Notes: generated by a model not told the origin, from the sequence alone. Counted from the stretch's first letter, positions 45,045-54,849 are shown. The stretch: 64,000 nt of DNA from Massilia sp. 9I (GCF_902506415.1 NZ_LR733275.1:2953795-3017794), one strand, 5' to 3'. Numbers and translations are program-made.

Positions 45045-46634
45045 TTACTTCTCTTTCTTCTTCACCGGCACAAACAGCAAGTCCTGGAAGTCATAGCTGA
45101 AGTCCGTCTCAGTAGAAACAGGCTTCATGCGTACCCGCTCGATGCTGCCGTCATGGTCCAGCGAGAAGGTGATGTAAGCGTCCGCATTGAAGTTACGCTC
45201 CTTCCAGCGCACGATGAAGGTGTCGTGCTGGAAGTGCTCCATCTCCCCGGTCAGGTCCGGCGTCTTCGCGAACGACAGCACCAGCTTGTTGTTCACGCGT
45301 TTGATCGACGCCTTGCCGTACCAGACATCCTCATACTCCCCTTCGTACGAAGCCAGCGGCAGCGAGGGCTTCGACGACGACGCGCGCGAGGACGCTTCGC
45401 CCTTCACACGCGCCGCTTCCTTGGCCTGCATCTCGCGGTCCATCTCGGCGATGCGGCCGATCCAGTCGGTCGGCGCCACACCCAGGTACTGGTCCAGCAG
45501 GCGGTACTGCAGCGCGCTCAGCGACGGACCGCTCTCGGCATTGGTGAAGATCGCGATGCCCAGCTTCGCTTCCGGCACCAGCATCACACGGGTATAGAAG
45601 CCCTGCAGCGCGCCGCCGTGCATCGCCACCAGCTTGCCCTGGTAGTCGCGCAGCTGGAAGCCGAGGCCGTAGGCATAGAAATTTGGCTTGGTGGCGGCCA
45701 GCGGCGGACGCGGGGTGTTGATCGTCATCGGGGTCTGCGCGGTCCACATTTCGCGCGCCTGCTTGTCCGACCACAGGCGCTTGTCCTGGCCCAGCTTGCC
45801 GTTATCGAGCAGCACCTGCATCCAGCGCGCGATGTCCTCGGCATTGGTGTTGATGCCTACCGCGCCGACCGCGTTCGCCACCGGCATCGGTTTCACCGGC
45901 ACCGCCTTGCCGTTGATCTTGCTGTGCGGCGCAGAGACGTTGGCGAACTTCGCGTTTTCGTCCAGGCTGGTGGTGGTATTCGTCATGCCGACAGGCTTGA
46001 GGATCCACTCGTGCATGGTCTCGCCCCAGCTCTTGCCTGACTTGGCGGCGATGATCTTGCCGGCCACGATGTACAGCAGGTTGTCGTAGGCGTAGCTGCT
46101 GCGGAAGCTGGTCGCGGGCTTGATGTAGCGGAGGTTGTGGATGATCTCGTCGGTGGTGAAGTTCGTCGTCGGCCACCACATCAGGTCACCCGCGCCCAGT
46201 CCCAGGCCGCTGCGGTGGGTCAGCAGGTCGCGTACGGTCATCTCGGCGGTGACGTAGGCGTCGTACATGCGGAAGTCCGGCAGGTGCTTGATCACCGGGT
46301 CGTCCCAGGACAGCTTGCCCTGGTCCACCAGCATGCCCAGCGCCGCGGCGGTAAAAGCCTTGGAATTGGAGGCGATCTCGAAGATGGTCTTGCCGTCGAC
46401 CGGCGCCGGCTCGCCGCGTTTGCGCACGCCGAAGCCCTGGGCGGCCAGCACTTTGCCGTCCTTGACCACGGCAATGGCGATGCCGGGCACGTCGAATTCT
46501 TTCATGACGCGCTCGACGTCAGCTTTCAGGTTGTAGGCCGGGGCCTGGACGGCGGCGACCGGCGCCGCTTCCTGTGCAAACACCGCGCCAGTGGCGGAAA
46601 ACGCGATCAGGACCGCGGCTGCGATTCGGTTCAT
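45045..46634 (-). CDS. exported serine hydrolase of the beta-lactamase class C/penicillin-binding family
   Basis: From the ATG at 46634 the product has 529 residues with signal peptide MNRIAAAVLIAFSATGAVFAQ; an ATG 18 bp upstream is also possible, and neither has a strong ribosome binding site. The three active-site motifs are present: SNSK (SxxK), YDN (YxN) and HGG in place of KTG. The C-terminal ~120 residues resemble the DUF3471 beta domain common in these esterase/peptidase-type proteins. It is more likely a D-amino-peptidase or esterase than a true beta-lactamase. It lies 23 bp after the M1 peptidase gene in one transcript. Confidence 0.88.
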   Translation of the reverse strand: MNRIAAAVLIAFSATGAVFAQEAAPVAAVQAPAYNLKADVERVMKEFDVPGIAIAVVKDGKVLAAQGFGVRKRGEPAPVDGKTIFEIASNSKAFTAAALGMLVDQGKLSWDDPVIKHLPDFRMYDAYVTAEMTVRDLLTHRSGLGLGAGDLMWWPTTNFTTDEIIHNLRYIKPATSFRSSYAYDNLLYIVAGKIIAAKSGKSWGETMHEWILKPVGMTNTTTSLDENAKFANVSAPHSKINGKAVPVKPMPVANAVGAVGINTNAEDIARWMQVLLDNGKLGQDKRLWSDKQAREMWTAQTPMTINTPRPPLAATKPNFYAYGLGFQLRDYQGKLVAMHGGALQGFYTRVMLVPEAKLGIAIFTNAESGPSLSALQYRLLDQYLGVAPTDWIGRIAEMDREMQAKEAARVKGEASSRASSSKPSLPLASYEGEYEDVWYGKASIKRVNNKLVLSFAKTPDLTGEMEHFQHDTFIVRWKERNFNADAYITFSLDHDGSIERVRMKPVSTETDFSYDFQDLLFVPVKKKEK

Positions 46635-46657
46635 GGAAAGCACTCTGGTCATCCCTC

Positions 46658-48511
46658 TTATTTATTCATTTGTTTGTCGACGCTACCCTGCGTCTCCGGG
46701 TGGTAGCGCTCGCGCGCCGCCTTGTAGACGCGCTCGGCCCAGGCGCGGTCATCAAGATTCGCGCGCAGCGCGCCGTAAAGCGGCACCACGAACTTCTGGC
46801 GGCCCACGCTCATCAGGAAGGCTTCCAGGTTCGGACGGATGGCGCGGTAGCCGGCATGCACCGCCGCGCGGTAGAAGCGGAAGGCGACTTCATTGTTGCC
46901 GGTCTTGGCCAGGCCATAGGCCTTGTCCAGTTCTTCCAGCTTGGCGGCATTCGCCTTGTTGTCGATATCGTTCAGGAACTTCATCCACTCGGCGGCATTC
47001 CAGTTCTTGGCCGGCAGCTGCGCGGTCTTGATCTCGCCCTTGAGCCAGCGTGCGGTGGTGTCGTTCAGCTTCGCCAGGCGGGTCGAGACGGCCTTCTTGG
47101 CGCTGGCCGGGATGCCAGGGCCGTACAGCCATTCGTCCAGCTCCGCGTCGCTCATGATCTTCGAATTTTTCGACAGCAGGTTGGCGCGCAGGTACTGCAC
47201 GAACTGGTCGGTGGTCACACTCTGGAAAGCGTGCTGGTCGAACCAGCCGCGCAGGAAAGGATCGAATACGGCGCGGCCGGCGCGCTGTTCCAGGGTGCGC
47301 AGGAACCAGGCGCCCTTCGGATAGGCCAGTCCTTCGTCCGTATAGTTGGCGCTCGAGGTGTCCGGATCACGCGTGATCAGGGCTTGCTTGGCCTTGGGGA
47401 TATCCTTGAGCGAGTCGAGCGCTTCTTCCTGCTCCAGCTGCAGGTTCATGTTCGCCACTTCCTCGCCGTACAGCTTCTCGAGGATGCGGGTGGTGACGTA
47501 GGTGGTGAAGCCTTCGTTCAGCCACCAGTGCTTCCATGAGGCGTTGGTCACCAGGTTGCCCGACCAGCTGTGCGCCAGCTCGTGCGAGACCAGGTCGACC
47601 AGGCTGCGGTCACCCGCGATCATGGTCGGGGTCAGGAAGGTCAGGCGCGGATTCTCCATGCCGCCGATCGGGAAGGACGGCGGCAGCACCAGCATGTCGT
47701 AACGTCCCCAGCGATACGGGCCGTACAGCGATTCGGCCGCGGCCACCATCTTCTCGGTGTCCGCCAGCTCGTATTCGGCGGCCTTGATGCGCAGCGGCTC
47801 GGCGTAGACGCCGGTGCGCCCGCCCAGGGTGCGCGCTTCCAGCTCGCCGATGCCGATCGCGATCAGGTAGGACGGCACCGGCTGCGGCATGGTGAACTTC
47901 CAGCCGCCCTTGCCGGTGGCCTTCGGGTCGTTATCGGCGCTCATCACGACGCGCATGCCGCTAGGGGCCTGGATGCGCGCGGTGTAGGTGAAGCGCACCG
48001 CTGGCGTGTCCTGGATCGGCACGAAGGAGCGCGCGGCGATCGGCTGCGACTGGCTGAACATGAAGGGGTACTTGCCCGACATGGTCTGCTTGGGCGTGAG
48101 CCACTGCAGCGCGGGCGCGGTGGGCGCGGTCTGGTAGTGGATGCGCACCTTGGCCGGCTGGCCTGGCAGCGCGATGTGCAGGGCCTGGCCCTTCTCGGCA
48201 TCGAGCTTGTCGAGGGTGTACTTGACAGGCGCCCAGGCGCCTTTCGCATCCTGCGCCTCGATCTTCGAGATGCTGAGCTCACGGGTGTCGAGGTCCAGCG
48301 TGGTGGCCTTCTTGTCGATCCAGTTCAGCGACAGGTCGGCGTAGCCGGCCAGGGTCTTGCGGGTGAAATCGGCTTTCAGGTCCAGGTGCAGGGCCGTGGT
48401 CTTGACCTGGTCGTATTTGGCGTAGCTGAGGGGATCGAGTGCGAACGCGTAGGCGCTCCACTGGCAGATAAAGGCGCAAGCCGTGGCGCGCAGCAGGGTG
48501 CTAGTCTTCAT
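46658..48511 (-). CDS. exported M1-family zinc aminopeptidase (leukotriene A4 hydrolase-like)
   Basis: The product has 617 residues with a signal peptide (LLRATACAFICQWSAYAFA). The substrate-anchoring motif is FPIGGMENPRLTF (GxMEN), and the zinc site is VSHELAHSWSGN with the third ligand in WWLNEGFTTY (HExxH-x18-E). The C-terminal domain is a short helical repeat like LTA4 hydrolase, instead of the long tail of PepN. It probably trims oligopeptides in the periplasm. It is followed directly by the serine hydrolase gene. Confidence 0.93.
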   Translation of the reverse strand: MKTSTLLRATACAFICQWSAYAFALDPLSYAKYDQVKTTALHLDLKADFTRKTLAGYADLSLNWIDKKATTLDLDTRELSISKIEAQDAKGAWAPVKYTLDKLDAEKGQALHIALPGQPAKVRIHYQTAPTAPALQWLTPKQTMSGKYPFMFSQSQPIAARSFVPIQDTPAVRFTYTARIQAPSGMRVVMSADNDPKATGKGGWKFTMPQPVPSYLIAIGIGELEARTLGGRTGVYAEPLRIKAAEYELADTEKMVAAAESLYGPYRWGRYDMLVLPPSFPIGGMENPRLTFLTPTMIAGDRSLVDLVSHELAHSWSGNLVTNASWKHWWLNEGFTTYVTTRILEKLYGEEVANMNLQLEQEEALDSLKDIPKAKQALITRDPDTSSANYTDEGLAYPKGAWFLRTLEQRAGRAVFDPFLRGWFDQHAFQSVTTDQFVQYLRANLLSKNSKIMSDAELDEWLYGPGIPASAKKAVSTRLAKLNDTTARWLKGEIKTAQLPAKNWNAAEWMKFLNDIDNKANAAKLEELDKAYGLAKTGNNEVAFRFYRAAVHAGYRAIRPNLEAFLMSVGRQKFVVPLYGALRANLDDRAWAERVYKAARERYHPETQGSVDKQMNK

Positions 48512-48627
48512 GGTCTCTCGTGGAAGGATGACGGCGTCGAACAGCCGCGGTAGGGCTGAGGGCGCAGGCAGGATAGCACTTTCAACCGGGGGCGAAAAGC
48601 ACGCGCGCCGTATTGACAGGCGCCTCT

Positions 48628-48635
48628 GCTATGAT
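48628..48635 (+). promoter_or_regulatory. possible extended -10 promoter of the TMEM165-type transporter gene
   Basis: TGCTATGAT around 48628-48635 fits an extended -10 (TGnTATGAT) about 25 bp before the ATG at 48660. The nearby TTGACA (48613-48618) is only 11 bp away, too close to be its -35. The implied leader is about 18 nt, leaving no room for a riboswitch. Confidence 0.4.
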
Positions 48636-48659
48636 CGGCGCTTTCGCACCCGCCGCTTC

Positions 48660-49235
48660 ATGGACGCCTTCCTCGTATCGACCGGCATCGTGGGACTTGC
48701 CGAGATCGGCGACAAGACCCAGCTGCTGGCTTTCCTCCTCGCCGCCCGCTTTCGCCGCCCTTTGCCGATCGTGTTTGGCATCTTCGTGGCCACCATCGCC
48801 AACCACGCCTTCGCCGCCGCCGTCGGCGCGCTGGTGAGCGAACTGCTGGGCCCCAACACAATGCGCTGGGTCCTGGGCCTGTCCTTCCTCGGCATGGCCG
48901 CATGGACCATGATCCCCGATGAGATCGACCCGGAAGACGCGCCGCTGGCGCGCTACGGCGTCTTCGCGACCACCCTGCTCGCCTTCTTCGTGGCCGAGAT
49001 GGGCGACAAGACCCAGGTCGCCACCGTCGCCCTGGCGGCGCGCTACGAATCGATGGCGGCGGTGGTGGCCGGCACCACCTTCGGCATGATGCTGGCGAAC
49101 GTGCCGGCCGTGGTTTTCGGCGAACGTATTGCCAATCGCGTGCCGCTGACGCTGGTGCACGGGATCGCGGCCTTGATCTTTGCGGTGCTGGGGCTTGCTA
49201 CGCTGCTAGGCGCCGGTGAATCGCTCGGTTTTTGA
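48660..49235 (+). CDS. TMEM165/GDT1 (UPF0016) family cation transporter
   Basis: The ATG at 48660 gives 191 residues and about six membrane helices. The family's paired signature motifs are both present: LAEIGDKTQLLAFLLAARF at ~residue 13 and VAEMGDKTQVATVALAAR at ~residue 112, one in each inverted half. Bacterial members are manganese exporters or Mn/Ca exchangers, so a role in Mn2+ homeostasis is likely. In many bacteria such genes follow a yybP-ykoY riboswitch; none fits in the short leader here. Confidence 0.9.
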   Translation: MDAFLVSTGIVGLAEIGDKTQLLAFLLAARFRRPLPIVFGIFVATIANHAFAAAVGALVSELLGPNTMRWVLGLSFLGMAAWTMIPDEIDPEDAPLARYGVFATTLLAFFVAEMGDKTQVATVALAARYESMAAVVAGTTFGMMLANVPAVVFGERIANRVPLTLVHGIAALIFAVLGLATLLGAGESLGF

Positions 49236-49249
49236 TCGGGCGTCGCACC

Positions 49250-50896
49250 TCATTCCTGCGTCACCCACACAGGCGCCGACCACAACACGTTGCCGTCTTC
49301 CTGCGTCACCTTGGCATAGTAGAAGTGTTTGCCGGGCGCCGGCGTGAAGGTGCTCGTGGCGAGGTTCGAGACTTCCGTCACCGTGCCGTTCCGTCCCGGC
49401 ACTCCTTCCATGATTGCCACGGCAGCCACCTTCTTGCCTGCGCTGGAGGCGAAGTTGGCAACGAGCGTCAACGGCCCGCGATTCTTGAAACGCTCACCCA
49501 TCAACTTGCCGTTCGCAGTCAGCACCAGCTGCGAGCCCTTGTCCATGGTCGCGAACACGCGCCGCGCCTTGAGCGCCTCGACAAATGCGTCGCGCGTGAG
49601 CGCCGTCCCATTGGGCAGCAGCACGCCGGTGCGGTTGGTATAGGACGCGCCCCAGTTGGCGCAGTGGTTATCCTGGTTGGTGCTGAATGCCACGTGGTAG
49701 CCGGCTTCCAGCAGGCGATTGCAGGCCTGTTCGAAATTGCTGCGCCGGGTTTCGGTCTCGCTGTCGTTGGTGGAGAACGCGGTGCTGTTCATGACCTCGC
49801 ACAGCGCCATCGCTTCGTCGCCGTCCTGGGTGTACGCGAGCGGCACGCCGTTCACCTTGAACTGGCCGCTGTGCGAGGGATGGTTGAACTGCCCCACCCA
49901 GCCGCGCTGGCGCATCAGGGCGTAGAGCGCGCCGTAGTCGTTGCGGGCGGTAAGCGTGTCAGCCATCAGCTCGCCCCGGGCATTGGTCTCCCAGCCCAGC
50001 AGCTCGTCGCTGTTGAAGATGTTGACATGGCCGCCGTTGTTGATGACGCCCCACTCCATGCCGTATAGCGCCAGGAAGCCGGGCTTGGTGGCGTTGAAGG
50101 CGGCCGCGCTGGCCAGGCCGGCCTGGTACAGGTCCTTGGCCTTGGCCGGCTCTGCGTCCGGGTTGGTGCCGTCCGAGCCGTCGTACATGTGGTTGTGCTC
50201 CGACACGGCCAGGATGTCGAGGCCACGCCCGCGTGCGTAGGCGAAGGCCGCTTCGGGACCGTACTTCGCCTTGAGCGGATCCTGCGCGCCCTTGCAGTCG
50301 TCGAGGGCGGCGCCGCCATCGCTGTGGTTGCTCTGGCTGTGCAGGTTGGCCAGGTAGACCGTGTAGGGCAGAGAGGCCGTTGCCGGCGCCATCGCGGTCC
50401 CCGTCGCCGCAGTATCGCGTACGCCGGGCAGTGGGGCAAAGCGCGGCATGCGCAGGCCGGCTCGGGGGCCGACCGCGATCTGCCAGTCCTGCTCGACGGC
50501 GCCATGCTGCTCGTCATGGTAGACGTCGCGCAGGATGGCGCGCATGCGCACCCCGTACAGGCCGGCCGGCGCAGCGGCGCCCTTGACGCGGCCGTCCCAC
50601 AGGACTTTTACGGGAATATCGTCGCCGCTGAAGGCGCTGCTGCCGCGCCAGACCTGGACGATGCGCCCTTGCGGGTTCACCAGCTCCAGCTTCCAGTAGA
50701 CGGTCGCGGGCTGTTCCAGTCCAGGGTAGCTGAAATTCAGGCTGAAGGTCCGGCGCGCAGTTGCCTGGTCGGCCTGGAAGGGCGCGTGCAGGGTCGCTCC
50801 GAATTCCTTGTGCTCGGCGGACGCCGCGAACGCGCTGCCGCAGCACAGGGCCAGCAGCAGCGCACGGAGGGAGAGGGAGAGGATAAAGGTTTTCAT
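49250..50896 (-). CDS. exported CehA/McbA-type PHP metallohydrolase
   Basis: The product has 548 residues with a signal peptide (SLRALLLALCCGSAFAA). An N-terminal beta domain (~30-150, with PAGLYGVRMRAIL) precedes the PHP-like metal site: NLHSQSNHSDGG, LDILAVSEHNHMYDGSD, VGQFNHPSHSG and FSTNQDNHCANWG. The combination matches the CehA/McbA family, whose founding members hydrolyse carbamate-ester insecticides; natural substrates of most members are unknown. A short C-terminal beta domain closes the protein. It ends 14 bp from the convergent transporter gene. Confidence 0.85.
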   Translation of the reverse strand: MKTFILSLSLRALLLALCCGSAFAASAEHKEFGATLHAPFQADQATARRTFSLNFSYPGLEQPATVYWKLELVNPQGRIVQVWRGSSAFSGDDIPVKVLWDGRVKGAAAPAGLYGVRMRAILRDVYHDEQHGAVEQDWQIAVGPRAGLRMPRFAPLPGVRDTAATGTAMAPATASLPYTVYLANLHSQSNHSDGGAALDDCKGAQDPLKAKYGPEAAFAYARGRGLDILAVSEHNHMYDGSDGTNPDAEPAKAKDLYQAGLASAAAFNATKPGFLALYGMEWGVINNGGHVNIFNSDELLGWETNARGELMADTLTARNDYGALYALMRQRGWVGQFNHPSHSGQFKVNGVPLAYTQDGDEAMALCEVMNSTAFSTNDSETETRRSNFEQACNRLLEAGYHVAFSTNQDNHCANWGASYTNRTGVLLPNGTALTRDAFVEALKARRVFATMDKGSQLVLTANGKLMGERFKNRGPLTLVANFASSAGKKVAAVAIMEGVPGRNGTVTEVSNLATSTFTPAPGKHFYYAKVTQEDGNVLWSAPVWVTQE

Positions 50897-51017
50897 AATG
50901 CAATTTTGACAATTGCATGAGAATTAGCCTTGAGTTCTTCTGCTGCGGACTTGCAAATTTATCTACGCAAGTTGATCGGCTTTAAATTTGTTGCCAATTC
51001 GCTCAGCGGGAATCCGT

Positions 51018-51047
51018 TTACATTTCAAGATTTAATGAAATATACTA
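51018..51047 (+). promoter_or_regulatory. ars operon promoter with possible ArsR operator
   Basis: TTTACA (51018-51023), an 18-bp spacer and TATACT (51042-51047) lie about 30 bp before arsR. A small dyad TTTCA/TGAAA (51024-51041) fills the spacer, a plausible repressor site. The region is AT-rich compared with all neighbours. Confidence 0.55.
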
Positions 51048-51077
51048 TTAACACCAAAATCACCTAGGGTCTGGCAA

Positions 51078-51404
51078 ATGCATATTTCCGAAGCCGCAAA
51101 AGCACTGGATGCCCTTGGACACGAATCCAGGCTGTCGACCTTTCGCGCCCTCGTTCAGGCTGGGCCTGCTGGATTAGCTGCGAGCAAGATTGCAGAGACG
51201 GTGGGAATCAGCCCCTCCTCCCTGACCTTTCATCTCAAGGAGCTCGCGCTTTCAAATCTGGTGACATCGCGCCAGGAGGGCCGCTTCGTCATCTATGCCG
51301 CGCAGTTCGACACGATGAACTCCTTGCTGGGCTTCCTTACCGAAAACTGCTGTGGGGGGAACCCGTGCACGCCGGCGGCCTCCACATGCAAAGCCCCAAG
51401 CTGA
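51078..51404 (+). CDS. arsR: ArsR-family arsenite-responsive repressor
   Basis: The product has 108 residues with a winged helix (ALGHESRLSTFRAL, ASKIAETVGISPSSLTFHLKELALSNLV). It ends in a cysteine cluster (NCCGGNPC, then another Cys), the likely As(III)/Sb(III) site. This C-terminal site is typical of one ArsR branch and differs from the E. coli site in the DNA-binding helix. It is first in the arsR-arsC-arsB-arsH operon and probably represses its own promoter until arsenite binds. Confidence 0.9.
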   Translation: MHISEAAKALDALGHESRLSTFRALVQAGPAGLAASKIAETVGISPSSLTFHLKELALSNLVTSRQEGRFVIYAAQFDTMNSLLGFLTENCCGGNPCTPAASTCKAPS

Positions 51405-51425
51405 GCCAGCGCACACACATCACAC

Positions 51426-51908
51426 ATGAACATCCTGTTTCTCTGCACCGGCAATTCGTGCCGCTCGCTGATCAGCGAAGCCGTCTTCAATCACCTGGCC
51501 CCCGCGGGCTGGAAAGCCATCAGCGCCGGCAGCCAGCCGACCGGGCGCCTGAACGAGCGCGCGCTACGGCTTCTGGCCGACAAGGGCATCCCGACGGATG
51601 GCTATTACAGCAAGTCCTGGGACGCGCTTCCGGTCATGCCCGACATTGTCGTCACCGTGTGCGCCAGCGCGGCCGGCGAGACCTGTCCAGCCTATCTCGG
51701 CCCGGTCCTGCGCACCCATTGGGGCGTGGACGACCCGAGCCATGTCGACGGGACGGAGCAGGCCATTACGGCAGCCTTCGAACGCGCCTACGCCATCCTG
51801 CGCACACGTATCGAGGTATTCCTCGCGCTGCCGCTCGACGAACTGGCCCAAGACCGCGCACGCTTCAAGACGGAGCTGGACCGCATCGGCGGCCTGCTGC
51901 CGGCGTGA
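51426..51908 (+). CDS. arsC: arsenate reductase, LMW-phosphatase (thioredoxin-coupled) type
   Basis: The product has 160 residues. The P-loop is CTGNSCRS near residue 8, and the redox-shuttle cysteines lie in [13 protein letters not shown] (about residues 79-87). This is the thioredoxin-dependent class, reducing arsenate to arsenite. The enzyme does not belong to the glutaredoxin-coupled plasmid R773 class. It starts 21 bp after arsR; arsB follows after 13 bp. The arsenite it forms is exported by ArsB. Confidence 0.92.
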   Translation: MNILFLCTGNSCRSLISEAVFNHLAPAGWKAISAGSQPTGRLNERALRLLADKGIPTDGYYSKSWDALPVMPDIVVTVCASAAGETCPAYLGPVLRTHWGVDDPSHVDGTEQAITAAFERAYAILRTRIEVFLALPLDELAQDRARFKTELDRIGGLLPA

Positions 51909-51921
51909 TGGGAGATCGCGC

Positions 51922-53202
51922 TTGCTGCCCGCTTTCCTGATCTTCGCCGCTACCCTCGCCCTCGTCATCTGGCAACCGCGCGGCCTCGGCATCGGCTGGA
52001 GCGCTTCCTTCGGCGCCATCACCGCCCTCCTGCTTGGCGTGATCCGCCTGGAAGACATCCCCATCGTCTGGGGCATCGTGTGGAACGCCACCGGCGCTTT
52101 CGTCGCCATCATCGTCATCAGCCTGGTGCTGGACAAGGCCGGCTTCTTCGAGTGGGCCGCGCTGCACGTGGCGCGCTGGGGACGCGGCAGCGGGCGGCGC
52201 CTGTTCGTGCTGCTGGTGCTGCTCGGCGCCGCGGTGGCCGCGCTGTTCGCCAACGACGGCGCGGCCTTGATCCTGACGCCGATCGTGATCGCCATGCTGG
52301 CCGCGCTGCGGTTTTCCCCGCAAGCCACGCTGGCTTTCGTGATGGCGGCCGGCTTCATCGCGGACACCGCCAGCCTGCCGCTGGTGGTGTCAAATCTCGT
52401 CAACATCGTCTCCGCCGACTATTTCGGCATCGGCTTCGCGCGCTACGCCGCCGTGATGGCGCCGGTGAACCTGGTGTCGGTAGCGGCCACGCTGGGCGCG
52501 CTGCTGTTCTTCTTCGGCCGCGACATTCCACGCGACTATGATCTGAGCCAGCTGCGCGCGCCGAATGAGGCCATCCACGACCGCGCCACCTTCCTTGCCG
52601 GATGGTGGGTGCTGGCCATGCTCCTGGCCGGATTCTTCTGGCTCGACGATGCGGGCGTGCCGATCAGCGCGGTCGCCGCATTCGGCGCGCTGGTCCTGCT
52701 GGCGGTGGCCGCGCGCGGTCATCGCATTTCCACGCGCGAAGTGCTGCGCGGCGCGCCCTGGCAGGTGGTGGTGTTCTCGCTCGGGATGTACCTCGTGGTC
52801 TACGGACTGCGCAACGCCGGGCTGACCGGCTACCTGAGCGCGCTGCTGGAAGGATTCGCCGAGCATGGCGTGTGGGGTGCGGCCTTCGGCACCGGCCTCT
52901 TGAGCGCGCTGCTCTCATCGATCATGAACAACATGCCCACGGTGCTGGTGGGCGCGCTGTCGATCGACGCCACGCAGGCGACGGGCGCGGTGCGCGAGGC
53001 GATGGTCTACGCGAACGTGATCGGCAGCGACCTAGGGCCGAAGATCACGCCGATCGGCAGCCTGGCCACCCTGCTCTGGCTGCACGTCCTGGCGAGCAAG
53101 GGTGTGCGCATCTCGTGGACCTATTACTTCCGTGTCGGCATCGTGCTCACCCTGCCGATCCTCCTGGTTACCCTGGCGGCGCTGGCGCTGCGATTGGGCT
53201 GA
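51922..53202 (+). CDS. arsB: arsenite efflux transporter ArsB
   Basis: The product has 426 residues with about 11-12 membrane helices, beginning [26 protein letters not shown]. The start is a TTG at 51922 with GGGAGA 6 bp upstream; the frame continues upstream only as overlap with arsC. Typical ArsB blocks are [42 protein letters not shown] and [17 protein letters not shown]. It expels arsenite using the proton gradient. The operon has no arsA, so it works without the ATPase partner. Confidence 0.92.
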   Translation: MLPAFLIFAATLALVIWQPRGLGIGWSASFGAITALLLGVIRLEDIPIVWGIVWNATGAFVAIIVISLVLDKAGFFEWAALHVARWGRGSGRRLFVLLVLLGAAVAALFANDGAALILTPIVIAMLAALRFSPQATLAFVMAAGFIADTASLPLVVSNLVNIVSADYFGIGFARYAAVMAPVNLVSVAATLGALLFFFGRDIPRDYDLSQLRAPNEAIHDRATFLAGWWVLAMLLAGFFWLDDAGVPISAVAAFGALVLLAVAARGHRISTREVLRGAPWQVVVFSLGMYLVVYGLRNAGLTGYLSALLEGFAEHGVWGAAFGTGLLSALLSSIMNNMPTVLVGALSIDATQATGAVREAMVYANVIGSDLGPKITPIGSLATLLWLHVLASKGVRISWTYYFRVGIVLTLPILLVTLAALALRLG

Positions 53203-53219
53203 AGAGAAAGACGACGACC

Positions 53220-53936
53220 ATGAACAGCATTCCCGGACTCCCCAACATCAACGCGGACCAGCTGGACATGCCCAGCATGGACAAGCTGGCGCAGGTGGGC
53301 GACATGCGCCACCCGCCGCGCATCCTGCTGCTGTACGGTTCGCTGCGCGAGCGCTCTTTCAGCCGCTTCCTGACCTGGGAGGCGGCGCGCATCCTCGAAC
53401 ACTTCGGTGCGGAAGTGAAGATATACGATCCGACGGATTTGCCCATGGTTGGCAGCGTGCCGGAGACCCATCCGAAGGTGGTCGAGCTGCGCGAACTGTT
53501 CCTGTGGTCCGAGGGACAGGTATGGTGCAGCCCCGAGCGCCACGGCGCCATCACCGGCGTGATGAAGAACCAGATCGACTGGGTCCCGCTGGAGCAAGGC
53601 GCCCTGCGCCCGAGCCAGGGGCGTACCCTGGCGCTGATGCAGGTCTGCGGCGGATCGCAGTCCTTCAACGTCGTGAACACCATGCGCCTGCTGGGCCGCT
53701 GGATGCGGATGTTCACCATCCCCAATCAGTCCTCGGTACCGATGGCCTATAAGGAGTTTGACGAGGAAGGCCGGATGCGCCCATCGGCCTACTATGACCG
53801 GGTGGTCGATGTCATGGAAGAGCTGTTCAAGATGACCCTGCTGATGCGGGGTCGGACAAACTACCTGACTGATCGCTACAGCGAGCGCAATGACAGGGCG
53901 ATAAAGGCGATCACCAGACAGATTCAACAGATCTAG
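53220..53936 (+). CDS. arsH: NADPH-dependent FMN reductase ArsH
   Basis: The ATG at 53220 (after AAAGACGACGACC) gives 238 residues. The flavodoxin-like fold shows [39 protein letters not shown] and [46 protein letters not shown], all ArsH hallmarks. ArsH oxidises trivalent organoarsenicals and lowers oxidative stress during arsenic exposure. It is last in the ars operon, 17 bp after arsB. Confidence 0.93.
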   Translation: MNSIPGLPNINADQLDMPSMDKLAQVGDMRHPPRILLLYGSLRERSFSRFLTWEAARILEHFGAEVKIYDPTDLPMVGSVPETHPKVVELRELFLWSEGQVWCSPERHGAITGVMKNQIDWVPLEQGALRPSQGRTLALMQVCGGSQSFNVVNTMRLLGRWMRMFTIPNQSSVPMAYKEFDEEGRMRPSAYYDRVVDVMEELFKMTLLMRGRTNYLTDRYSERNDRAIKAITRQIQQI

Positions 53937-53991
53937 CGCTTCCTGCGCCGTGAAAATTCATGGCCACAGGCAGGCAGCTGCGTTCACACGA

Positions 53992-54849
53992 TCAGAAATG
54001 GAAGTCCGCCCGCAGCATCGGCGTGCTGGCGCGCTGCCCTGCCCCGCCCGTGGTCCGGCGCGAATTGCCGAACTTGCTGTTCCAGAACTGATAACCGACG
54101 CCGACCCGGATCTTCTTCGGCGCATAGCCGAAACGCGGGCCGATGTCGACCATCAGCGCCATGTCGAGGTTGGTCTCGGCGCTGGTCGGGTTGCCGGTTT
54201 CATCCAGCCCCTTGGCGGCGATGAAGTTCAGGAATCCCTCGAAGGACAAGCGCTCGTTGACCGGGATGCCCCAGCTGGCGCCGAACATCGGGTGGGTGTC
54301 GTAGGTGTAGCGCCCACGCACGTTCGAGATCGGCGGGAAGGCGCCGCTCGGCGCATTCGATTCGCGCAGCCACAGGATGCTGGTGTTCAGGAAGCCGGGC
54401 ACGTCCCACATCAGGGTCGGGCCGGCCACCAGCATGCGCTTGCGCGAGTTGTAGCCGACGTCCTCCTTGTGGTTGACGTCGAAGCCGAGCGTCAGGCCCA
54501 GGCCCTTCACCTTGCCGAAGCGGATCTCCTGGCCGCGCAGCGCGCCGATGTCGAGCGTGTGGCGATACAGCAGATAGGCCTCGGTCGCGCCACTGCTGCT
54601 CCCCAGCTCGCGTGGATCGGTGCTGTCGGACTTGAGCACGTCGAGGTTCAGGTAGTTGCTGCCGTACTTGTAGCCGCTGGCGTGGGTAAAGGCCACGATG
54701 TGCTTCTTGATGTGCTCCGGATTGAAGGGCTCGGCGAAGCGGGTGCCGTAGCGGTAGCTGATGGCGTTGTCGCTCCAGTCGACCGCGCCAGCCGGCGCGG
54801 CGCAGCACAGCAGGGCGGCGCAGGCCGCCGCGATCGCATTCTTGGTCAT
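53992..54849 (-). CDS. outer-membrane protein, Tsx/OmpK-like channel
   Basis: The product has 285 residues with a signal peptide (AIAAACAALLCCAAPAGA). Alternating amphipathic strands fill the rest and it ends LRADFHF with a terminal Phe, as for Bam-inserted barrels. Blocks such as NAISYRYGTRFAEPFN, YLLYRHTLDIGA and VGVGYQFWNSKFG resemble nucleoside-specific Tsx/OmpK porins. Its ATG overlaps the stop of the NdvB-like gene (ATGA), so they are translated together. It could serve a glycan or nucleoside; neither is shown. Confidence 0.82.
   Translation of the reverse strand: MTKNAIAAACAALLCCAAPAGAVDWSDNAISYRYGTRFAEPFNPEHIKKHIVAFTHASGYKYGSNYLNLDVLKSDSTDPRELGSSSGATEAYLLYRHTLDIGALRGQEIRFGKVKGLGLTLGFDVNHKEDVGYNSRKRMLVAGPTLMWDVPGFLNTSILWLRESNAPSGAFPPISNVRGRYTYDTHPMFGASWGIPVNERLSFEGFLNFIAAKGLDETGNPTSAETNLDMALMVDIGPRFGYAPKKIRVGVGYQFWNSKFGNSRRTTGGAGQRASTPMLRADFHF

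Noticed and set aside
45045..46634. Beta-lactamase (antibiotic resistance) call
   Set aside because: SxxK and YxN are present, but HGG replaces KTG and a DUF3471-like tail follows, as in esterase/peptidase relatives and not AmpC.
48613..48635. TTGACA with TATGAT as a full sigma-70 promoter
   Set aside because: The spacing is only 11 bp; the TATGAT was kept only as an extended -10 candidate.
48512..48659. yybP-ykoY manganese riboswitch before the TMEM165-type gene
   Set aside because: The likely -10 leaves a leader of only about 18 nt, and I see none of the expected paired elements in the gap.
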